Source: Aquimarina muelleri DSM 19832 (GTDB taxonomy: Bacteria > Bacteroidota > Bacteroidia > Flavobacteriales > Flavobacteriaceae). From it: a DNA stretch of 59,974 nucleotides. Each line of letters opens with the position of its first letter. Position 1 is the stretch's first letter. The stretch spans positions 1-59,974 of the forward strand of contig NZ_AUML01000037.1 in NCBI RefSeq assembly GCF_000430665.1. Reading direction: 5' to 3'. The translations under genes were made by a program, and so were the position numbers. Shown here piece by piece: positions 32,366-41,586 of the stretch. A model generated the notes under the pieces. The model saw only the letters and a program-made list of their open reading frames with translations. It was not told the DNA's origin and searched no databases.

Positions 32366-33136
32366 CTAAATTTTAGAGTATCTAAAAAAAGTTTTTCTTA
32401 AGTAGTCTAATACAAAATCTATAGACAAACCAACCAATAATATTACTATTTGTAATGCTATAATCCTACCATGATTCATAAACTTATCTGAATTTTTGAT
32501 CAAGAAACCTAATCCTCCTGCTGCTACCAAAATAGATTCTACCGTAACTAACATCATCCAAACAATTGCTAAATTTTGTCGGATCACTTCAATTACATAA
32601 TCTATTCTTCCTTTTATAACCACTTCCCAAAGTACTTCCCATCGGTTACATTGTAGAGATCGTGCATGGTCAAACTCTTCTTGTGGTATAGAACTAATCA
32701 TACTTAATAAGGATGTGGTGAGATATGTGCTCATAAATACAACAAGCACCCATACTTGCATGGTTCTTGCATCACTAATAAGAATCGCAAGATAAAATGA
32801 TATTCCGGTAAGTGGAAGATAACGAAGTTTACTTAATGTCTTTGCTATCGGCGCTACTACAGGAATAGTGGATAAATAAGTAACTATTAGAGAAATCACT
32901 ACTGCTATTAATATTGCTTTTACACATAATAATAAGGAACTACCTATGTGTACTACCAAACCTTCATTATAAAGTTCTGTAAACCCTGTTAGCACCTGCT
33001 TTGGAGATGGAAATAAATGCCTATCTCCCATACTGGAAATGAACCAGAAAGCCAGAACTATGACTATCCATACACCGATGATTAACAATCGATTGTTTTT
33101 ACTTATTTTTTCAAATGGTTTAAACAAATACTTCAT
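32366..33136 (-). CDS. ABC transporter permease (BPD_transp_1, NitT/TauT type)
   Basis: 256 residues with about six membrane segments. The first (about 20-36) is followed by a periplasmic SPKQVLTGFTELYNEG stretch typical of SsuC/TauC-like permeases. The coupling (EAA) loop is visible as EEFDHARSLQCNRWEVLWEV, which docks on the ATPase. The last cytoplasmic residues are YLRKTFFRYSKI. It follows the binding-protein gene after an 89-base gap that contains an attenuator-like structure. Substrate cannot be read from the sequence. Confidence 0.88.
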   Translation of the reverse strand: MKYLFKPFEKISKNNRLLIIGVWIVIVLAFWFISSMGDRHLFPSPKQVLTGFTELYNEGLVVHIGSSLLLCVKAILIAVVISLIVTYLSTIPVVAPIAKTLSKLRYLPLTGISFYLAILISDARTMQVWVLVVFMSTYLTTSLLSMISSIPQEEFDHARSLQCNRWEVLWEVVIKGRIDYVIEVIRQNLAIVWMMLVTVESILVAAGGLGFLIKNSDKFMNHGRIIALQIVILLVGLSIDFVLDYLRKTFFRYSKI

Positions 33137-33138
33137 AA

Positions 33139-33203
33139 AAGACTGGTTTCTAAAAACAAACCGTCTTATATATAGAATAAATTATCCTGTATAGATAAGA
33201 CGG
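33139..33203 (-). promoter_or_regulatory. Terminator/antiterminator-like hairpin pair
   Basis: Read on the minus strand, CCGTCTTAT pairs with ATAAGACGG (33203-33195 with 33169-33161, 9 bp) and is followed by TTTGTTTTT, like an intrinsic terminator. The right arm overlaps AAGACGGTTT (33167-33158), which can instead pair with AAACCAGTCTT (33149-33139) just before the permease ATG. The two folds exclude each other. This would lower or condition permease/ATPase expression relative to the binding protein. Confidence 0.55.
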
Positions 33204-33225
33204 CTCTTATTAGTTTACTATCATA

Positions 33226-35040
33226 TTACTTTAAAAGTGTAATCACTACTCTTCTATTTTTTGCTCTACCTTTTTCTGTAGTATTAGCTTCAATAGGTTG
33301 ATCTTCTCCTTTTCCGATTACGGATTGAAAACGAGATTGTGGTATTCCTTTACTTCTAAGGAAATTCACTACTGATTGTGCTCTTCGTTGCGACAAATCA
33401 TAATTAGATTGTGTCGATCCAGTATTATCTGTATGCCCTTCTAATCTAAGTTTTGTATCTTCTGCTTGAATAAGAAGGTTGTATATGGTTTCTAAAGTTT
33501 TTGCCGAAGATCCTGAAATATTAGCACTTCCTGTATCAAAATTAATATTCCATTCTCCAGAAGCAAGTACTTCTTCTGCTTCTTTAGTATAATCTGCTTT
33601 GTAAGCAGAACCTGCATCTATATCATTGATATTTTTGATAAAATAAAGATTTACAGCCTCATCATAAGGTACTATCCGTTTTACAGACTCATTAAACCCA
33701 AAGGGATTAAGTTCACTTAAATAAGAAGATACTTGATTGTATACTGCTTTGTATCGGTTAGTCCCATCGGTAATCCCATAATATTGCATTACATCTGCAT
33801 AGTTGAAAACTCTGGATCCTCCCATATTATAGTCGATTCCATTTTTGTTTCCTTTTTGCCCTTTAAACATATCATACCAATATTTTGGTGTCTCTAAGTC
33901 ATATGTTTTTGCTATTGCCTCAGACGCTCTTACTCTCCAATCATCATATTGTTTCATTTGATTAGAGGCTGTTAAAGCAGATTTTAAGATATTACTTACA
34001 ATATCTGGATGTTTTACAGACCATTCTTTAACGGCAATTACCGTTGTTGCCATTTGATTATTGAACTCCTTTGTAGAGATAATATCTGTAAATCCACTTA
34101 AGGCATCAAAAACCATTTTATCTCCAGGTGTCCAAGTAGCACATCCATCTACTTTTTTGTTTATTGTTTTACCTGTTAGTTTTCCATTTTTGACTTCTTT
34201 AAGAGGAACTGTCCATCCTGCTTTTTGAGATTTGATAAGTTCTTCTGCTGATTTTATGTAATCATCATCTTGTGATGGATAAAAGTTTACTGCATCTGGA
34301 TCATAGGTAGTAACATCTGGATTTACTTTTAAACCATTAGCAAAAGCATAGTTAAGAGCGGTAACCCAATCCCCATCTCCAAGTACTGCAGAAATTAAAG
34401 CTCCTTTCATACTTTTTGGATCTACTTTCCAGCTTGGTGGTCCTATTAATTTATCCTCACCATAACTAAGCCCTACAGCTCCAACCACTTGCACATGATA
34501 TTTATCTTTCCCAAATTTATCATCCAGTGCTTGTTGCATAGTACTAATATAAAAAGGTGCACCATCTCCCATCATCATAATTGCAAATGCACTTTTATCT
34601 GCATCAGGAAATTCTTCGCCTCTATCAAACTCCTCTATAAATTTCATTTGCATGTTTCTTAATTCAGAAAGCCAATCTTGGCGAATTATTTCTAAATTAA
34701 CTCCATTTTTTTCCATTAGAGAACCTTTTGTAGTTTTTGGACCTCCATTAGATACGATTATACCAGACTGAGCGTTCCATGCATAGGCTGCCATTCTAAC
34801 AAGTGGCTTATTCTTTACATCGCTAGAAAGACTGGTGGATGGTAATTCTAATTTTTCTGAAGTTGTAATATTATCTACTTCGTCTTTATTTATGTTTAGT
34901 TCGTCTAATTGTTTAGCTTCTCCAACTCTTAATCCTGGAGCAAAATAATATACTGCCCCCAGAATACCTCCTAGTAAAATAATTACAAGGATAAGCTCGG
35001 ATAATGTTGTGAGTTTCTTCGTTCTTAAGATTTTACCCAT
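33226..35040 (-). CDS. Solute-binding protein fused to OmpA-like peptidoglycan-binding domain
   Basis: 604 residues. One N-terminal membrane segment (about 13-34, LSELILVIILLGGILGAVYY) tethers it to the inner membrane. Residues about 70-440 resemble NitT/TauT- or phosphate-type periplasmic binding proteins (VRMAAYAWNAQSGIIVSNGG, FAIMMMGDGAPFYISTMQQA, SVKHPDIVSNIL). Residues about 490-604 are an OmpA/MotB domain (INFDTGSANI, LEGHTDNTGSTQSNYDLS, RRAQSVVNFLRSKGI, NRRVVITLLK) that binds peptidoglycan. The gene precedes its presumed permease and ATPase. The fusion would tie the binding domain to the cell wall across the periplasm, suggesting sensing of envelope state rather than simple uptake (inference). 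Confidence 0.88.
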   Translation of the reverse strand: MGKILRTKKLTTLSELILVIILLGGILGAVYYFAPGLRVGEAKQLDELNINKDEVDNITTSEKLELPSTSLSSDVKNKPLVRMAAYAWNAQSGIIVSNGGPKTTKGSLMEKNGVNLEIIRQDWLSELRNMQMKFIEEFDRGEEFPDADKSAFAIMMMGDGAPFYISTMQQALDDKFGKDKYHVQVVGAVGLSYGEDKLIGPPSWKVDPKSMKGALISAVLGDGDWVTALNYAFANGLKVNPDVTTYDPDAVNFYPSQDDDYIKSAEELIKSQKAGWTVPLKEVKNGKLTGKTINKKVDGCATWTPGDKMVFDALSGFTDIISTKEFNNQMATTVIAVKEWSVKHPDIVSNILKSALTASNQMKQYDDWRVRASEAIAKTYDLETPKYWYDMFKGQKGNKNGIDYNMGGSRVFNYADVMQYYGITDGTNRYKAVYNQVSSYLSELNPFGFNESVKRIVPYDEAVNLYFIKNINDIDAGSAYKADYTKEAEEVLASGEWNINFDTGSANISGSSAKTLETIYNLLIQAEDTKLRLEGHTDNTGSTQSNYDLSQRRAQSVVNFLRSKGIPQSRFQSVIGKGEDQPIEANTTEKGRAKNRRVVITLLK

Positions 35041-35075
35041 TTTTTAATTTTTATAATAATTTTTATTTCAGTTAG

Positions 35076-36194
35076 TTAGTCAAACATATTTCCAAAACCA
35101 CCACTAGCATCTTTGTCTTCTGCTGTTAGTTTATAGTTAGGATTTTTGTATTTTTTAGAGTCTGGTATATAGTCTTTTCCTGTTTTAATATTATCTGCCA
35201 GTGTATCTAATTGCGAATATAATTCATCGCTATCCATATCATACTTAGAGGTTAACATATCGATATCGGTTAGATTTTCCTGTGTTTTTGCTATATCCAT
35301 CGCAATAGTTTCTGTTATTACATCTAATGCGTATTCCAGTTCCCAATCTTTAGTAAATAGCATTGCTGATTTGGCGCCATCTGTTGCTGCTTTTGCGGAT
35401 TTAGCAAATTGATATTCTTTTTCCAACATTTTTATGGTTACCTCAAAATCTGATATTTTAATATCTATAGCGGTTCCTGCAAGTGTTAGTTTTCTATCTA
35501 ATTTACCCATTACATTAGCTCTACTACCGTATTTTTGAATAAAGCTTTTACTTTGTTTTAATTGGTGAGCAATTTGTTGTGATTGTGATAGTTTTTTTGC
35601 CAAAGCGCTATGTAACTCTACATACTCGTCTGTATCTTTGCCCGCCTGTCCTTTTTGAGCTATAATATTTTCCATCTTGCTTCGAAGAGTTTCTGCTTGC
35701 TTTTGTAACGTTAATACGTGATCCTGAAACTCTTTAGATTCTTTTTCTGCTCGGGATGCCTCTAGTTCCATATTACTCTTTAAGGCTTTAATTTTTGCTT
35801 TAGAATCTTTAAACACTTTTCTGTTCAACAGCATTTTTTCTTTTTGTTCCTGCAATTCTCCAAAAGGGTCGTGTTTAATCAACGACTTGTGAATTCCTCT
35901 TGTTACTCTACGCAAAAATTTAAAGATTACTGGTAACATCAAAATGAAAAATATAACAAAAACAGCTACTCCTGCAAGTGCTATGATTTGTCCTAATGCC
36001 GTAAACAAAGGCGGAAGAACATATACCCATGCGGCATATCCTAATCCTGCAAATAATGCTATTTTAAGAAAAGCATTTAATCCTTTTTCGCCATTTCTCC
36101 AATTTTTAGGATTTAAAGATATTTCTCCTTTTTCATCATCGAAATGTTTAAGAATAGGAAGATCTAATAAATGACTTTTTGATTCTTGATCCAT
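35076..36194 (-). CDS. Two-TM coiled-coil membrane protein
   Basis: 372 residues. Two hydrophobic segments (about 41-60 and 68-96) are followed by a long charged helical region (about 110-330) with heptad-like text (KSNMELEASRAEKESKEFQD, LHSALAKKLSQSQQIAHQLK) reminiscent of PspA/ESCRT-like or TelA-neighbour proteins. The C-terminus is flexible and ends GGFGNMFD. No family can be named with confidence. It lies 11 bases after the 228-residue gene and 35 bases before the binding-protein gene, so it is part of the same operon and may scaffold it at the membrane. Confidence 0.82.
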   Translation of the reverse strand: MDQESKSHLLDLPILKHFDDEKGEISLNPKNWRNGEKGLNAFLKIALFAGLGYAAWVYVLPPLFTALGQIIALAGVAVFVIFFILMLPVIFKFLRRVTRGIHKSLIKHDPFGELQEQKEKMLLNRKVFKDSKAKIKALKSNMELEASRAEKESKEFQDHVLTLQKQAETLRSKMENIIAQKGQAGKDTDEYVELHSALAKKLSQSQQIAHQLKQSKSFIQKYGSRANVMGKLDRKLTLAGTAIDIKISDFEVTIKMLEKEYQFAKSAKAATDGAKSAMLFTKDWELEYALDVITETIAMDIAKTQENLTDIDMLTSKYDMDSDELYSQLDTLADNIKTGKDYIPDSKKYKNPNYKLTAEDKDASGGFGNMFD

Positions 36195-36205
36195 TAATGT
36201 ATTGC

Positions 36206-36892
36206 TTATATATTACTTTTAATTCCGTTTACAACAGCTACTATCGTTTCTAATATTTTTGATCTTGCTTTATCATTAGCAACTATCTTTTGGTCTATTT
36301 CTGAAACTTCTGACATTATATCTGCATCCAAAGACTGAAGCATATTTTTCTTTACGCTTATTTGATTCTGAATTTCTATTAATTTCTTTTCTAAATCAGA
36401 AATCTCTACACTTAAGGTATCCTTTTTTACTTTTTGAGCATTTAATATACTTGTTCTCTTACCATTACCTTTAGTTTGATACTGTTTATGTACTTTTTCT
36501 ATTTCATTGATATAAAAATCTGCTTGTGTAAGAAGTGTATCTTTGGTCACACTGTTATCTACACCTTGTGCCATTGTTAATGCCATCTTATATACAGATG
36601 GATCGTTTGAACCTACTGCTTTTATAGCTTTAAAGAATTCATAAAAATCATATCCTGGTTTATTAAGAGAATCAAAACCAGATTCGTACATTTCTATTAC
36701 AGTATTTAATACATTATCGCTTACCAACGTTGTTTTTGGTGGTTGCTCTGGGAATTTTGAAACTGGTTTACTAGATTCTGGAAAAGAATTAGAACTAGGT
36801 TGTGATTGTTGTGATGTTTCTGTAATATTTTTTTCTTCGGATGTTTGGTCATTTATAAAAAGACCTTTCCAATTAAATTTTTCTTTAGCCAT
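36206..36892 (-). CDS. Coiled-coil protein of the SBP-OmpA operon
   Basis: 228 residues, soluble. The first 55 residues are disordered and rich in Ser, Gln and Pro. Residues about 60-140 are helical (VIEMYESGFDSLNKPGYDFY, ALTMAQGVDNSVTKDTLL). Residues about 145-205 form a coiled coil (LEKKLIEIQNQISVKKNML, IMSEVSEIDQKIVANDK). No catalytic motif. It is the first gene after the 364-base gap that separates it from the AAA+ gene, so it probably opens the operon leading to the ABC genes. Similar proteins occur near toxic-anion or Ter-type stress genes in Bacteroidota (from memory, not checked). Confidence 0.78.
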   Translation of the reverse strand: MAKEKFNWKGLFINDQTSEEKNITETSQQSQPSSNSFPESSKPVSKFPEQPPKTTLVSDNVLNTVIEMYESGFDSLNKPGYDFYEFFKAIKAVGSNDPSVYKMALTMAQGVDNSVTKDTLLTQADFYINEIEKVHKQYQTKGNGKRTSILNAQKVKKDTLSVEISDLEKKLIEIQNQISVKKNMLQSLDADIMSEVSEIDQKIVANDKARSKILETIVAVVNGIKSNI

Positions 36893-37256
36893 TTAAAATT
36901 ATATTTGATAAACGTATTAGTACTAAAATACTGATCAAGGTGTAAATTTATGCAAATTATAATAAACAACCTGTTTTTTAACCTAACCTAGCCCTATAAT
37001 TACCTGTTTTTTCTAAACAAATAATTTTATACCTGTTTACCTTATTGTATTAGTGTTATCTTATTTAGATTTGTTTCGTTTTATTTATTACACCAATAAG
37101 TATTTAGAATCCAAGTGTATAAAATTCTAAAAATACACTTTTTTATGATAAAAAAACAACAAAAATTTGGTTTCTAAGTCTCTGGTTTTTCTTCCTTATT
37201 TACTTTTTCACAATCCAAGATACTTTTTTATATTAAACTCTATAAGCTCTTTTCTT
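36893..37256. other. Intergenic region with candidate promoter
   Basis: AT-rich, no gene seen. On the minus strand TTG (36967-36969), a 16-base gap and TAAATTTA (36943-36950) resemble a Bacteroidota promoter for the 228-residue gene, with the same spacing as the candidate before the RHS cluster. An inverted repeat AAGTGTAT/ATACACTT lies at 37113-37140. Confidence 0.35.
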
Positions 37257-38720
37257 TTATTCCTCTACCTCAAAAAGAATGATTTCCTTTACTGTTTTTA
37301 ATATTTCAGGAATATCATCTTCAGTTAGCGTCATTAATATTTCTTCGGTAATTGGCTCTATCGAAATAATTCTATTAGCTTGTCTTTCTATAATTTTTTC
37401 GAATAGGTTTCTAATTGTTCTTGCGTTACCAAATCCTTTATGTCTTTTTTCATAAATTCTGTCTAGTATTTCTTTTAATTTTTCTTCTGCATCTTCTGTT
37501 AGTTTAAAATCTGATTTTTTTGCAAAAAGCTTAAAAACATCTAATAATGCAACTGCTGTAAAATGATCAAACTTAAAATACCTGTTAAATCTGGATTGTA
37601 ATCCTGGGTTGGTCTGAATAAATCCTTGCATTTCATCTGGGTAACCTGCTACAACGATAACCAAATCATCCCGATAATCTTCCATTCGTTTTAGTAACAC
37701 CTCGATTGCTTCGGAGCCAAAATCATTCAATCCTCCAGAAGTAAGCGCATAAGCTTCATCTATAAACAAAACACCTCCAATTGCTGATTTAATAATTTCG
37801 TCTGCTTTGATAGCCGTTTGTCCAACATACCCTGCTACCATTCCTGCTCTATCTGTTTCTACTAAATGTCCTTTTTCTAAATACCCCAAATGTTTATATA
37901 TTCGACCTAACAAACGTGCTACTGTTGTTTTACCAGTACCAGGAGGTCCCATAAAAACAGCATGCAAAGAGTTGTTTGAGGATTTTAATCCTTTTTCCTC
38001 TCGTATTTTTTGAATTTGTAAAAAATTAGTAAGGTCTTCTATATTTTTTTTGATATCACTAAGACCTATTAATTCATTCAATTCCTGAAGTACAATCTCT
38101 ATAGTATCGTCTTCAGGAACTTCATTATATTTTGCTTTTTTAATAAATATCTTTGGGTTATTTGTTTTATCAGACATTTGTTTTAAAAACCCTCGTTCTT
38201 TTTCTGTTATTGTACCATCTGCGTTTACGATAAGTAAAGCTATTCTATTTATAAACGAAATAATATTTAGTGCTTGTTCGCTTTGGGTTTTTAGTAATAT
38301 AGAGGGTAAAACAAATTCATTTTCCATTTCCTCTACAGCTTCAAAAAAAGAAGCAGTCCTGATAATATTTATATTCTTATCAAAATGTGAAGATAAGGGT
38401 AGCTCATTTAGTTTTTTTAAATCATAAGTTGCACTTAGATCTCTGCCTTGTAGCTTTTCATAAAAATAAACTAAAATAAACTTAATCTTTGTTACTACTT
38501 TAAAAGAACCTTGATGTATATCCAAAAAACCTTCAAACACCTTTACAACATCTCTTAAAAGAATATGCTCTGCCTTGTAGCTAACTCCTCGAAAATCATC
38601 TTTTACAACTGAAGAAATCGTGTTTGTAAATTCTGTCTTAGTATTTAGAGATTTGCAAACTGTAAGTGCTTTATCTCCTTCTCTTTTAAGGATATTTATA
38701 TAGTCTGAAGAGATTTCCAA
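37257..38720 (-). CDS. CbxX/SpoVK-type AAA+ ATPase with TerB-like N-domain
   Basis: 487 residues. The C-terminal half is a classical CbxX/CfqX/SpoVK AAA+ module: Walker A GPPGTGKT (258-265), pore-loop text around AGMVAGYVGQTA, Walker B VLFIDEA (317-323), then RMEDYRDDLVIVVAGYPDEM, an Arg-finger region NPGLQSRFNR and sensor-2 GFGNARTIRNLFE. The N-terminal part (about 1-200) is helical; IALLIVNADGTITEKERGFL (about 160-180) looks like the acidic TerB-type motif. The start is TTG: the in-frame TAG lies three codons upstream and no ATG intervenes. It stands 364 bases upstream of the 228-residue gene, possibly a separate transcript of one system. Remodelling of a stress complex is inferred. Confidence 0.88.
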   Translation of the reverse strand: MEISSDYINILKREGDKALTVCKSLNTKTEFTNTISSVVKDDFRGVSYKAEHILLRDVVKVFEGFLDIHQGSFKVVTKIKFILVYFYEKLQGRDLSATYDLKKLNELPLSSHFDKNINIIRTASFFEAVEEMENEFVLPSILLKTQSEQALNIISFINRIALLIVNADGTITEKERGFLKQMSDKTNNPKIFIKKAKYNEVPEDDTIEIVLQELNELIGLSDIKKNIEDLTNFLQIQKIREEKGLKSSNNSLHAVFMGPPGTGKTTVARLLGRIYKHLGYLEKGHLVETDRAGMVAGYVGQTAIKADEIIKSAIGGVLFIDEAYALTSGGLNDFGSEAIEVLLKRMEDYRDDLVIVVAGYPDEMQGFIQTNPGLQSRFNRYFKFDHFTAVALLDVFKLFAKKSDFKLTEDAEEKLKEILDRIYEKRHKGFGNARTIRNLFEKIIERQANRIISIEPITEEILMTLTEDDIPEILKTVKEIILFEVEE

Positions 38721-38848
38721 TACTTTCTATTTTTAAATTTTTTTAAACAAATATAGTAACTGAGATTTATTATCTTGATAAAAATAAAAAAATGCCTATT
38801 ACACCTAATAATTAACAAGTAAACTTATAAGGCTTTCCTGAATATATT

Positions 38849-39640
38849 TTATTTCCCAAATATTTTCTTCCAAAGTCCTTTCTTCTCCTTCTTCTCAATT
38901 GGGTCGACATTGGTTATTTTATATTCTGCTTTTGATGCTATAGTTCCTGTTTCTAAGTTTTCCTTTTTCTCCATCTCTTCAATTTGTTCCATAGCTGCTT
39001 GTCTATAAAGCATAGCTCCTTCTGGATCGCAATTAAATAAATTTGAATAACAAGAAGAACTATTTAAATCTATTGGATTAGGCTCAATTACCTCTGTTGC
39101 TTCTAATAACCCCAGATGATTATCTTTTGCAAAGCTCAATGCTTTAAAAAAAACATGTATCCTATTATTGGAAAACAATTGATCTAATTCTTGTTTAATT
39201 TCAGGTTCACTTTTATAATCATCGATTAATTCTATTACTTTATCTTTAGGGATGTAAACACCCGAGCAATAATTCTCTATAATTTGATTGTTTACGTTTT
39301 TAATTCGTTTTTCGTTTGGCAAAAACTCTTCCCATTTTTTAAAATATTTTTTAAGCAATTGGTTTTCAGAAAATGAAAGAGCAGAACCTCTGGTGTAGAA
39401 AAATTTCTGAAAAAACCCTTGAATAACAGCTATATAATATCCATGACTTTTATCAAACACATCGTCTACCTTAGTTTGTATTCCTATTTTAATTGTTTCG
39501 GCATACTTCTCTTTATAAAAATCTTCTATATCATTTTCCGAAGCTAATTGCTCTATTAAATTTTGATTATCTAATACATCAAAATACCAAGCCTTAATTT
39601 GTTTTTCTGATATTGGATGATAGCTTATATCCCAACCCAT
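38849..39640 (-). CDS. Protein of unknown family, linked to AAA+ gene
   Basis: 263 residues, soluble, starting MGWDISYHPISEKQIKAWYF. The body is helical with several aromatic patches (GYYIAVIQGFFQKFFYTRGS) and a basic tail (KKEKKGLWKKIFGK) that could touch membrane or nucleic acid. No catalytic signature. It precedes the AAA+ gene by 128 bases on the same strand. The N-terminal text is one I associate with Bacteroidota stress-type loci, but I cannot name a family. Confidence 0.75.
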   Translation of the reverse strand: MGWDISYHPISEKQIKAWYFDVLDNQNLIEQLASENDIEDFYKEKYAETIKIGIQTKVDDVFDKSHGYYIAVIQGFFQKFFYTRGSALSFSENQLLKKYFKKWEEFLPNEKRIKNVNNQIIENYCSGVYIPKDKVIELIDDYKSEPEIKQELDQLFSNNRIHVFFKALSFAKDNHLGLLEATEVIEPNPIDLNSSSCYSNLFNCDPEGAMLYRQAAMEQIEEMEKKENLETGTIASKAEYKITNVDPIEKKEKKGLWKKIFGK

Positions 39641-39753
39641 ATTTTTATTTTTTAATAATTTCTAATCGATAAGTATAAACGCTATACCTACTAATAATAT
39701 AACATAAAATTACTCTGTATTTTCATTAAAACATGCACTGTTTTCAGGGGTAT

Positions 39754-41586
39754 CTAGGAGGGGGAAAATGTTTTCTTTAGAAAAGGGATTGTAAAATAAA
39801 AAGTACTTCCTGTTTCTTGTTTAGATTCTAACCAAATTTTACCTCCATGAGCTTCGACTATTTTTTTACAGTGTGCCAAACCAATACCAGTACCTTCATA
39901 CTCTTCTCTAGAATGTAGCCGTTGAAAAATAGCAAATATTCGTTCCTGATGTTCTTTTGGAATCCCTATACCATTATCTTTTACCATAAATTGCCAATAG
40001 CCTTTAGACTTATTTTCTGGGTCATTTATACGGGTAGATGATATATGTATTATTGGTATTGTATCTGGTATTCTAAATTTTATACCATTACTAATAAGGT
40101 TTTGAAATAACAACCGCAATTCTATTTCTGAGCCTTCTACTTCTGGTAATTTTTCTATACTAACTTGTGCTTTGGTTTTATCTAGAATACTTTTTAGATC
40201 ATTTTTTAATTCTCCCAAAATTATATTACAATCTACCTTTTGATAATCTCTGCTTCTACCTAGTCTTGAGTATTCTAATAAAGCATCGATTAGTTTTTTC
40301 ATACGTATGCTTGCATCCTTTATAAAGATCATACTTTCTTTACCTACATCGTCAAAGTTTTCACCATAATCTTCTTCCAACATTCCTATAAAGCTGGATA
40401 TTGTATTTAAGGGTTCCTGCAAGTCATGACTAGCTATATATGCAAATTGCTCTAGTTCTTGATTCTTAATTTCCAGCTCTAAAGATTGTGCATGTATAGC
40501 TTTATTTTTATTTTCTAACTCTTTATTAAATATTTTCTTTTCTACATACCCTCTATAGATAAAAAAACTAGCTCCGATAGCCAAAAGGATTAAAACAATA
40601 AGTAATATGTTTATTTTTTTTTGTAAACTAATCTTATCTGCTTGTTTGTTTAAGATCTTTTCTTGTTCTTTTATTTTATCTATTTGCCGTATCAAAAAAT
40701 CTTTCTGTTGCTTAATTTCCTGATTACTTTTTACTATTTTTTCGTTTTGATTTTTAATAAAGGTTACTTGCTCTTGAATATTTTTTTCTAACTCTCTCTC
40801 TATCACAACTTTTTCTTCATATTTTTTTAGTTGTATTTCGTTTTGAGTATATAATTCTTCTATTTCTCCTTCTTTATTAAATATTTCTTTTTTGTGATCT
40901 TTTATTTTGTTTTTTTGATACTTTATCTGATTTTCTTTACGTTTTATTATAATATCTTGATTGTTTTTATCTTCTTGAACTTTATACAATACTTTCTCTG
41001 TTTTGCGATATAGACGTTTCCATTTTTCAGAAGAAGTGATTGCGTGCTTTTTTAATGAAGATGTAAAAGCTAACTCTTCTTTATATATGCGATTTGTATT
41101 TATCTCATATTCAAAAGAATCCCCTACATTAACCATATTGATCATTGAGGCATTAAAATTATAATCCTCGCTAACCAATAGTATATTTTTACCTGAAATT
41201 TTATTTAAAATATAATGTATATCGTAATTATATTTATGATTTACATATAATAACTGAATATCTTTTACATCTTTCGCAAACTGAAATCGAACTATCTCAA
41301 CATTTTTATCGTGTATTTTACGTTTTTTAGCTAGCGTAGAAAGATCTAATATAGTTCGATCGGGTCCTAAAACTCCTATTTTAAAATCTTGATTTTTTTG
41401 TATATCTGGCCACCCTACCTGTTGTGCAAAGTTAAAAATGAATATAGCTCGTTGTAATCTCTTTACTTCTTCATTTTCTATTTCTTGGGCTTGTACTTTA
41501 AGTGGCGAAAACAAAGCAACAAACCATATAACAATTATAGTAAAGCTAGAGTATATAATAGATATACTTTGATGTCTATATATCAT
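39754..41586 (-). CDS. Histidine kinase with periplasmic YfiR (DUF4154) domain
   Basis: 610 residues: signal peptide (to about 34), a YfiR/HmsC-like domain (about 40-175, RAIFIFNFAQQVGWPD, FKIGVLGPDRTILD, LLYVNHKYN, ILLVSEDYNF), a long coiled coil (about 180-320), one membrane segment (about 327-346), a HisKA domain with the phospho-acceptor His near 387 (YIASHDLQEPLNTISSF), and a HATPase domain (NLISNGIKF, DNGIGIP, GTGIGLAHCKKI). YfiR domains act in the periplasm as repressors of partner signalling proteins; here sensor and kinase are one chain. Its ATG overlaps the stop of the upstream TonB-dependent receptor (ATGA), so the two are coupled. Phosphate probably goes to the receivers upstream (inference). 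Confidence 0.9.
   Translation of the reverse strand: MIYRHQSISIIYSSFTIIVIWFVALFSPLKVQAQEIENEEVKRLQRAIFIFNFAQQVGWPDIQKNQDFKIGVLGPDRTILDLSTLAKKRKIHDKNVEIVRFQFAKDVKDIQLLYVNHKYNYDIHYILNKISGKNILLVSEDYNFNASMINMVNVGDSFEYEINTNRIYKEELAFTSSLKKHAITSSEKWKRLYRKTEKVLYKVQEDKNNQDIIIKRKENQIKYQKNKIKDHKKEIFNKEGEIEELYTQNEIQLKKYEEKVVIERELEKNIQEQVTFIKNQNEKIVKSNQEIKQQKDFLIRQIDKIKEQEKILNKQADKISLQKKINILLIVLILLAIGASFFIYRGYVEKKIFNKELENKNKAIHAQSLELEIKNQELEQFAYIASHDLQEPLNTISSFIGMLEEDYGENFDDVGKESMIFIKDASIRMKKLIDALLEYSRLGRSRDYQKVDCNIILGELKNDLKSILDKTKAQVSIEKLPEVEGSEIELRLLFQNLISNGIKFRIPDTIPIIHISSTRINDPENKSKGYWQFMVKDNGIGIPKEHQERIFAIFQRLHSREEYEGTGIGLAHCKKIVEAHGGKIWLESKQETGSTFYFTIPFLKKTFSPS

Noticed and set aside
33226..35040. 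Naming the binding protein PstS or a phosphate transporter
   Set aside because: No phosphate-specific residues are recognisable, and the partner permease is of the NitT/TauT type; substrate left unassigned.
37113..37140. Inverted repeat AAGTGTAT/ATACACTT as terminator of the AAA+ gene
   Set aside because: The T tract lies on the plus-strand side, while the gene runs on the minus strand; stem is short and AT-rich.
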